Part shown: one piece after another, positions 17,362 to 23,001 of the stretch | Layout of the letters: each line of letters opens with the position of its first letter | How positions within the stretch are numbered: the first letter of the stretch is position 1 | NCBI GenBank assembly: GCA_003427395.1 | Contig: BFEA01000214.1 | Coordinates: forward strand, 2,306,093-2,329,093 | Reading direction: 5' to 3' | Origin: Chara braunii | Lineage: Eukaryota; Streptophyta; Charophyceae; Charales; Characeae | Length of the DNA: 23,001 nucleotides | The notes under the pieces: generated by a model | Told to the model about the DNA's origin: nothing | The model's input: the letters and a program-made list of their open reading frames with translations, nothing else | Databases searched by the model: none | Translations under genes and position numbers: made by a program

Positions 17362-18859
17362 ACGAGATGTGCAGCGTACCGGTGAGCAGGTAGGCCCTCA
17401 TCCCCGCTGCTTACTCCCTTTTTTCTTGCTGCTCTCATTCCTCCTCGCCCCCTCATACTCCCGACTGCCCTCCTAGTTGCAGTAGTGGCAACAGTTGGTG
17501 GGGCAACTTCTGCTGACTCAAAGGAAGCAGTTGTGACAACAACCAAGCAGGTGGTGCAGCAAGCGGACCCTGGGGCTGCAGGCAGAAGGCCCGAAGGCAC
17601 GACATACCATTCGAGTTCTGCAGGTAAGCCTCCACTCGCACGGCTGGCTCAACGCTACTCCCAACGACAGAATGAGCAAGATCGAACAACAACGGGTAAA
17701 TCTGTGATTCCGCACTCGCCTCTTCGCTACCTCATCGCTGGGGTGGGCAACGTTCCGCCCGAAGGTAAGTCTCCACCCCCTTCCCTCTCTCTGTTGCGCT
17801 CGTTCCGCCCGCTGCTCAACCCTTGGTTCACGAACGCACCTGGCCACTTTCCATGCCAGGTTCGTTCAACAACAGGCCCACGGATGACGATCTCGGCACA
17901 ACGAGCACCATCGTGGGTAGCAAAATAGCACTGCTATAACGGGAAAACCCGACCTGGTCCACATGTACTTTCCTATGCACCTGGTCGATATCCCCGACCA
18001 AGTTCACTCGCTCTACCCTCCTACCCCTCTCTCTCGCTCTCTGAGGCAAGCCCGGCTTCATGCCCCTTCTACTCCCTTTTTACAACGTCCCTCTAACCAT
18101 GCGCGTAGAGGGATAGAGAGAGGCTACTCCCATAGATACGTTGAGCGAAATTGGAATGAATCTTCCGCCAGAATAGGGATAGGTTCATCGCTGTTTTTTC
18201 AATCTTCTTACCCCAACGCAACTCTACTACGCTCGATTCCCTGAGAATCGAGTGAAAAATTTGCTCTTCACTCTCGCCATGTTCATATCTTCAACACCTC
18301 TCCCGCAGCCTCATTCTCTATTAACTCTTCTTTTACAACCTTTCATCCTATTCTGATCGTAGATCCAGGCTCGCCAGCCATCAAAACCCCCATGTAGACT
18401 CTTCCCTTCTTCAAGTCCGCTAAAAAATGAGGGAAATAAGTCTGTTTTTCTCCTTCTCCTTCTCTGTCTTGGCGCACTAACTTTCATTCCTAACTCTCGA
18501 TCCGCTAACCTATCACTAAAACTAACCTTCTATCCAGATCCGCCCTCCTTCAAAACCCATATAACGTGCCTTTCCCCGCCCGATTCCATGAAGGAACGGC
18601 CAGGCTATACGATTTTCACCTCCCGCCGTAACTGCTTTCTTCTGCTTTGTGTGTACCTCCACGGTTTTCACGTCCAAATCCAACTTTTCTTTCCTTCGTT
18701 GCCTTCACCCGCCTTACTCCCACCTGTGCCCAGCAATGCACTAATCCAGACACAATTGCGCTTGGGCTGATCCAGATAATCGGACTGCAGTCACGACGAC
18801 CAAAACTCGCTAAAGAGTATGCAACATCTTACCTGCCAAATCGATCAACCTAATAGATG
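17362..18859 (+). other. Pyrimidine-rich leader-like DNA after repeat B copy 3
   Basis: C+T-rich on the plus strand, with two more consensus 5' splice sites (17621-17628 and 17762-17770). Part of 17630-17700 resembles repeat A (5296-5345): a GGCTGGCTCAACG-like block, then CCCAACGACAGAATGAGCAA against TCCAACGATAGGATGAGCAA. The start (17400-17470) weakly resembles the sequence beyond repeat B copy 2 on the minus strand. Frames of 109-161 codons overlap on both strands without recognisable domains. I see no gene. Confidence 0.4.
17832..17917. repeat. Two adjacent long hairpins
   Basis: GAACGCACCTGGC (17832-17844) pairs with GCCAGGTTCGTTC (17855-17867), 13 bp with one mismatch. CCCACG plus ATG (17877-17886) pairs with CATCGTGGG (17909-17917), with a bulged G and an inner CTCG/CGAG stem. 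A further stem CTCGATTC/GAATCGAG with loop CCTGA is at 18232-18252. Confidence 0.7.
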
Positions 18860-19790
18860 GCGCTGCAGCACCCTACCTATGTCCGACCTTCACGGCTTCG
18901 CCCCTTCGGTGAGCAGGAGGGTGCAGCCCCGTTGCGCAGCCTGCAGTGTGGGTTAGGTGAGGCGGGTCCAGGGGCGGATCTTGGTGGTCGTTGCGAATAT
19001 CCAGAAGGGAAACTCTGAAAACCGAAGGGGAGGGAGGTCCCACGTGACTTGCGGCATGCGACCTTGGCCTTCGCCATTGTGCCCTGGGCCAACCCGCTCG
19101 ACACACTCCGCCATCCTTCCGGGTCCCAACGGGCATGCTCACACACAAACCTCTCACGACAAACGGAGGGTGGCGGACCGTGCGCCCGCTGCGAACCCTG
19201 CCACCCTCGGGCCGCAGCCCCTCAGACCCGCTCGAAATGTTATCCAATTCCCTTCCTCTTTTAGGCTATCGACGCTCTTCGAATGGGAAGCGAGGGAAGC
19301 CACGACCATGGACCCCACCACCCTCACTTGCGTTGACCTCCTCGGTCTAAGCTTCTCGACGGGCGGGTAGAGAAATTATGCCCGTGCCTCAAATACGCGC
19401 AGGTCCGGACGACCCCTAGAACCGGTGCCGCAGCCCGCTTAGAAAATAATAATAAATAATAATAAAGATAAAAATTAACAATCTTAAAAATTAGCGACAA
19501 AACTGTATGACAAGGGGAAGAAAAAGGGAATTGCTAGTACCGCCTCGACCCTGCGCAACAAAACCATGGAGCCCTCAACCCCATGGTTCCTTCGCGCGGC
19601 TCCGATGCTCCTACACCGCCACTCGTTGACCTCGATCCTCGAATCTCCCGGATGAAAATTTGACACCATAACCAATTGTGCTAGGCCCAAGACCGAGTCT
19701 AGCACTGGTGGACGTCTATATAAATCGGTGCCATGCGGCGCACTATCGGTGCGAATACCCTTACAAGGGTATCCGCCCAAGTTCTTGCAA
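18860..19790 (-). repeat. Inverted-repeat arm 1
   Basis: Read on the minus strand from about 19760 to 18860 this is collinear with 20085-20940 on the plus strand. The best part, around 19610-19720, is about 70 percent identical by eye (shared words CTTGGGCCTAG, GGTTATGG, GGAGATTC, GGATCGAG). A second matched part is 18966-19070 with 20640-20720. Both arms contain an AT-rich stretch ending in TTATTATTTTCT after the tRNA-like part. Hairpins: 19562-19588 (AACCATGG/CCATGGTT) and 19751-19776 (ATACCCT, TACA, AGGGTAT within a GCG/CGC clamp). Minus frames of up to 124 codons here are not recognisable proteins. Confidence 0.6.
19628..19683 (-). promoter_or_regulatory. tRNA-like Pol III A and B boxes, arm 1
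   Basis: On the minus strand TAGCACAATTGG (19683-19672) matches the A-box pattern TRGYNNARNNGG at all positions. GGATCGAGGTC (19638-19628) matches the B-box GGTTCGANNCC at nine of eleven. They start 45 bp apart, close to the spacing in tRNA genes. A TTTATATAG stretch lies about 35 bp upstream. The alternative reading is the end of an LTR plus a primer site (TGGTGTCAAA). Confidence 0.4.
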
Positions 19791-20084
19791 GCGACAGAAA
19801 TAAGTTTGGTTTAAAGATTAAGTTTCTCACGTGAGGCGCGACTGTGTCTGAGACTTACGTTGGCTGGATGTGTGACTAAAATAAAGAGTGTGTGGGCGCG
19901 CGGATTTGAGGCATGCATGATCTTTTTAAATTGTTGATGATTGTGAAGGTCGACGTTGGTTGCCGGCTGGATTGTTATCCTAATTAAACAGGGATTAGAA
20001 AAATTATCTCTCGCCTATGATTTGTGTGTACGTGTGGAGGACGACGTCGACAACAGTGTGGCTTCTGAAATCGTTTCAGTAGGT
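19791..20084. other. Spacer between inverted-repeat arms
   Basis: About 300 bp without recognisable features apart from a CTGAAA/TTTCAG stem near 20065-20079. It would form the loop if the arms paired. Confidence 0.4.
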
Positions 20085-20940
20085 CGACGCGTCGTGCAGT
20101 GCCCGTTTACTTAGGCGTCCGTCAGAGCTAAACCCAGACTTGGGCCTAGTACTAGTGGTTATGGCATCAGACCTTCACGAAGGAGATTCAGGGATCGAGA
20201 CCGAGCGCCGACGACGTGGGGATCGAAGTGACGCGAGGGCCCGGCGGGGTCATCCCGCTTTGGTTTTGTCGTCGGCAACGTCCTATTAGTGGTGGTACTT
20301 TCTAAGTAATTCGTTTTAGTGTCGTATTGTTTTATTATTTTCTTGCTATACTTCGGCGCGCCGTTGACCCGGACGCGACGCCGAACATAATGGTCGCCGC
20401 GCCAGTTGAGGACCTTGAGTATGCGCCTCTGTTGATGGGCCTGATTGGATTCCGCGGGTTCAAAGTGCTGCCGAATTCCCCTGACTCGAAGTATGGACCG
20501 GGGAAACCGATGTGCATACGAATCAACGGATGATTAGCCCCGGGCCGGAAGGAACTTGAGTGGTGGGACTTTTTGCGGGAGCGCCAACCGTTCCCCGCAA
20601 CCCGCGGTGGAGCGGTTGGGTATGAGTATGCCCGCGAAAACCCTCCTCCACTTCGATCTTCAAAGTTCTCATTTGAATGTTTGCTACTACCGCTGGATCT
20701 GTACCGGGGCAGTCCCCTAGGCCCATGCTTAGGCCTTGCAACAGGGGAGCACGTATGTAAAGAACCCAAAAAGGGTGGGTGAGCTCCACCCGAACGGAGT
20801 GGGATAGCGGAAACTCTATGGGAAAGGTTCACAGTGGTACTGTGAGTAAACGGGCTGTCGGACCCTGGCCTGAGCCGCGGTGGCGATACTGCCTGCAGAT
20901 AGCATACTGGTATAGCTGGAGGAAAAGTAACTTGAGACGG
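20085..20940 (+). repeat. Inverted-repeat arm 2
   Basis: Collinear with arm 1 in opposite orientation. After the tRNA-like part it has a hairpin GCGGG, loop GTCAT, CCCGC (20244-20258) where arm 1 has AACCATGG/CCATGGTT. Plus frames 20327-20533 and 20573-20782 and a 252-codon minus frame (20335-21093) overlap. A PPLR-containing segment is weakly shared between the plus frame of this arm and the corresponding frame of arm 1, so decayed coding DNA is possible, but no family is recognised. Confidence 0.55.
20147..20202 (+). promoter_or_regulatory. tRNA-like Pol III A and B boxes, arm 2
   Basis: TAGTACTAGTGG (20147-20158) fits the A-box at eleven of twelve positions and GGATCGAGACC (20192-20202) the B-box at nine of eleven, 45 bp apart. 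No acceptor stem forms around them, so this is not a tRNA gene. It may be a tRNA-derived SINE head. Alternatively TGGCATCAGACC (20162-20173) is a primer-binding site, matching TGGTATCAGAGC at ten of twelve. Confidence 0.42.
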
Positions 20941-21456
20941 ACTCACTTTCAGTAGTCGGCTCCCTCCGGTCCCTTCCCCTCCAACTAAGCTACGGGTCAG
21001 GGGTAGTAGTTCGGTCTGCCGTGGAGTTTCTACCGCTAAGTGCTGTCGATAACTGCGCTGGCCGAAAAGGATGAGCAAGTACCTCAGACTCAAGGCCGGC
21101 GGGCACAGAAAACAGGCGTGGGGGGGGCAGCGGCCTACCTCGAGACAACGAGCGCAGAGTTACGGGGGGAGGCCCGAAGAGGTAAGGAGGAGCGAGCAGA
21201 GAAAGGCTGGGAGAGAGCATCTATAGGAAGTGAAGCTGGACATGGGTCTTGCCGGGTTCACGTGGAAACAAAGGAAGCGATGGCGGAGCTAGGCGGAGGC
21301 ATCGTAGTGAGAAGAACGTAACTCTCTCGATCCTTAGCAGAATCGGGAGAGGTAAGAGACGATCCCGGGGTTTTGGCCCCGAGCGAATCCAATAATGATC
21401 CCAGAATGACGGGAGAGTGAGAAGGATGAGAGCTAGCACGAAAGTAGCAAGCGCGG
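20941..21456 (-). other. DNA beyond the end of repeat B copy 2
   Basis: On the minus strand this follows the GACA end of repeat B copy 2. A C+T-rich stretch near 21400-21450 weakly resembles 17400-17470, which follows copy 3, hinting at a shared leader. A 108-codon minus frame (21221-21547) begins inside repeat B and has no recognised domain. A consensus-like 5' splice site AGGTAAG occurs at about 21350 on the plus strand. Confidence 0.3.
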
Positions 21457-22393
21457 TGTCCAGCACATCGGTCCGGCACCACACGCGGTGGCGCGGGACC
21501 CTCTCGGCCGCGTCACGCAGGAGTTGGATTATGTCTCGACATAACACGCAAAAGGAGTTTCCTTAGGCCGCTCCGGCCGAGTGCGCCAGCCATACCTCTC
21601 GCGAACCCCTACGACAGGATAGGGCCTACGCGAGGCACAACTTACCTCCACCTTACGGGAGTTGTCACCTCCCTTCGGTGGGCGTATCCCCGTCGAGCTA
21701 CCAGTCCACAGTACGAATGCTAATCAGTTGCAATAGCACAGGTGGACCGGCCGAGGGCGTTTCTCGTTCGCTGTAGCATAGGGGGTACGCACGATAATAC
21801 GCCTATCGGACCCGCACGCGAACCGGCATCTTGGGGGGCTGAGGTCCCAAGCGCGGCTTGTCGTCAGTCGACTAGGACGCTTCCCACACACCACGCGCAC
21901 GCCACTCTTCGAACACAAAAAAAAGAACACGCACACATACACACAAATCGACACAACACAAACAGGGCGACAACGCTCCTAGCCCCTCGGTAGCCAACCC
22001 ATAACCTTCCGACGCGGAGATCGAATAGGCGTCGCGCACGAGACTTAGTATAAAACCGCGCGGACGAGAGGGTTAACTCATACTGACTCGCGATGTAGGC
22101 GTATGCAAGCAATTGCGATGACCACGTATTATGTGGTGCTCACACTCGTGCGGCCCTCGTTAATCTCGAGGGTCGCGTTCGACACTCAAGTGTCGGCTAA
22201 CACGCGCCTTGAGGGGTAATCTCTTGACGTCAGACAACTGCCATGCTCGGTTGAAGACCACACCCTCTTTTGCACCCTGTGCAGAGGGGTTGAGTAGACA
22301 GCTTTAAGCTGTCGTGGCAGTCAGACATCAAGGGGTTTGACTTTGATGGCTGTCACGGACTACAACGTCTAACCATAAAAACTCTAAAAAGCA
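21457..22393 (-). repeat. Repeat B copy 2, LTR-like, inverted
   Basis: The 937 bp block is the reverse-complement partner of 4139-5124, starting TGCTTTTTAGAG (22393) and ending GACA (21457). It keeps the TTTTATACTA stretch, a decayed TG tract, the 5' splice site (21641-21648 on the complement) and the 22297-22313 hairpin with compensatory changes. No target-site duplication is visible. Upstream on its strand a G-rich AAAAGGGGGGGG (about 22416-22427) could be a polypurine tract, making this a 3' LTR. Confidence 0.8.
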
Positions 22394-22399
22394 GACGAA

Positions 22400-23001
22400 T
22401 AGGCCGAGGGCCCCCCCCTTTTGTTCCAACCGGAGTCATGATCTTCGGGGTATCCTCTCTCTCCTCGGGTGATGACCGCGGCGTACAATAACCTCAAGCC
22501 TTTGCGTCTACGTGCGAGCCTCACGATCCCATAACTTTTAGGTGTTGGGGTGGCGAAGCATCGCACGCAGGATTTTTATATAAGGCCGCGCGGCCCCCGA
22601 CCAGTCCCACACCGACCAACGATGCCAATCATATGTGGTAATCGCGGCTCTAACCTCATGATATTGAATGGCTGAAGGAACACGTCGCGAGGGGTTACCC
22701 CTCATGATATTGAACGGCTGAAAGACACGCCGTTCGGCCCTCACGACATTTCCGCCTTTCAGGCGGAGTGTCCCGCCGGCCAAGATAAATAAGCTATATG
22801 CGAGGGGAGACTTCTCCCCTTCAGGGCCTAGGGCTTGGGATGTCCTGGACAAGGACCTTGAATCCCGGCCCAGGACCAACCGTCCGACTAAGAAAGCCCT
22901 AAGACGCAAAATAGGCAGAGGGGAGGGTCTTTCCTGTCTCTCAACCCCAACTTTACGCGGTTGTTAACATGACCTCTTAGGCCTCTCAAATACTCATCGT
23001 A
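22400..23001 (-). repeat. Distant repeat B relative with hairpins
   Basis: On the minus strand CCGCGCGG, TTATATAA, TGCGTGCGATGC, AAAAGTTATGG and GAGGCT occur in the same order as CCGCGCGG, TTTATACT, GCGCACGATGC, AAAAGTTATGG and GAGGCT in repeat B copy 1 (about 4507-4590). It reads as the promoter part of a related LTR. Hairpins: 22689-22703 (GAGGGG/CCCCTC), 22745-22772 (TCCGCCT/AGGCGGA inside GACA/TGTC), 22802-22821 (AGGGGAG, ACTT, CTCCCCT), 22837-22866 (GTCCT/AGGAC inside GGGAT/ATCCC). A direct repeat CTCATGATATTGAA occurs near 22656 and 22702. The block continues past the window edge. Confidence 0.5.
22575..22582 (-). promoter_or_regulatory. TATA-like box in the repeat B relative
   Basis: TTATATAA on the minus strand just after CCGCGCGGCC, in the same place as the TTTATACT stretch of repeat B copies 1 and 2. 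It is a better TATA match than either of those. Confidence 0.4.

Noticed and set aside
18957-19370. 137-codon plus-strand frame as a host gene
   Set aside because: Overlaps several equally long frames on both strands within an inverted-repeat arm and shows no domain or codon pattern.
20140-20212. Functional tRNA gene
   Set aside because: A and B boxes are present, but the 5' and 3' ends do not form an acceptor stem and the anticodon arm is poor.
20335-21093. 252-codon open frame on the minus strand
   Set aside because: Low-complexity Ser/Arg/Pro/Gly-rich translation, no recognised domain, overlaps an inverted repeat in which plus frames are equally open, and the frame is not kept in the other arm.

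Overview
This looks like nuclear DNA of a plant-lineage eukaryote with a large, repeat-rich genome. The grounds are long terminal-repeat-like blocks, a decayed LTR-retrotransposon gag with a broken CCHC zinc knuckle, a tRNA-iMet-type primer-binding-site remnant, and no intact host gene, rRNA or tRNA. I cannot name the species. Almost all of the window is made of transposable-element debris, satellites and hairpins, and most open frames in it are chance frames through repeats.

Layout. 1-1858: no gene recognised. 1859-2755: an array of eleven related hairpins, followed by a TATA-like box at 2778. 3047-3372: three diverged ~120 bp units. 4139-5124: repeat B copy 1, a TG...CA LTR-like block. 5125-8297: repeat A copy 1, also LTR-like, with a run of 33 T, a dense series of hairpins, a TATA box and a 54 bp minisatellite. 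8298-9374: primer-site remnant and gag pseudogene. 10281-10905: a ~60 bp satellite in which nearly every unit encodes a hairpin capped by a GNRA-type loop. 12364-13587: scattered strong hairpins. 13729-16397: repeat A copy 2. 16924-17361: truncated repeat B copy 3. 18860-19790 and 20085-20940: the arms of a diverged inverted repeat, each with tRNA-like Pol III boxes. 21457-22393: repeat B copy 2 on the minus strand. 22400-23001: a more distant B-like block, also minus.

How the parts relate. Repeat A plus the gag remnant looks like a non-autonomous or decayed LTR element: I found no reverse transcriptase, integrase or protease. Both A copies continue into primer-site-like sequence, so this may be two tandem partial elements rather than one element with two LTRs. 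Repeat B is an independent LTR-like family with three copies plus a relative.

The most interesting signal is hairpins whose arms change together. It appears in two unrelated satellite arrays, in the putative U3 of repeat A, between the two long copies of repeat B, and between the arms of the inverted repeat. In both arrays the imperfect pairs are mainly G.T on the plus strand, and the GNRA loops read as GNRA only on the plus strand. That points to a plus-sense RNA fold, although a DNA-level palindrome-copying process remains a serious alternative. All alignments, positions and identity estimates were made by eye.
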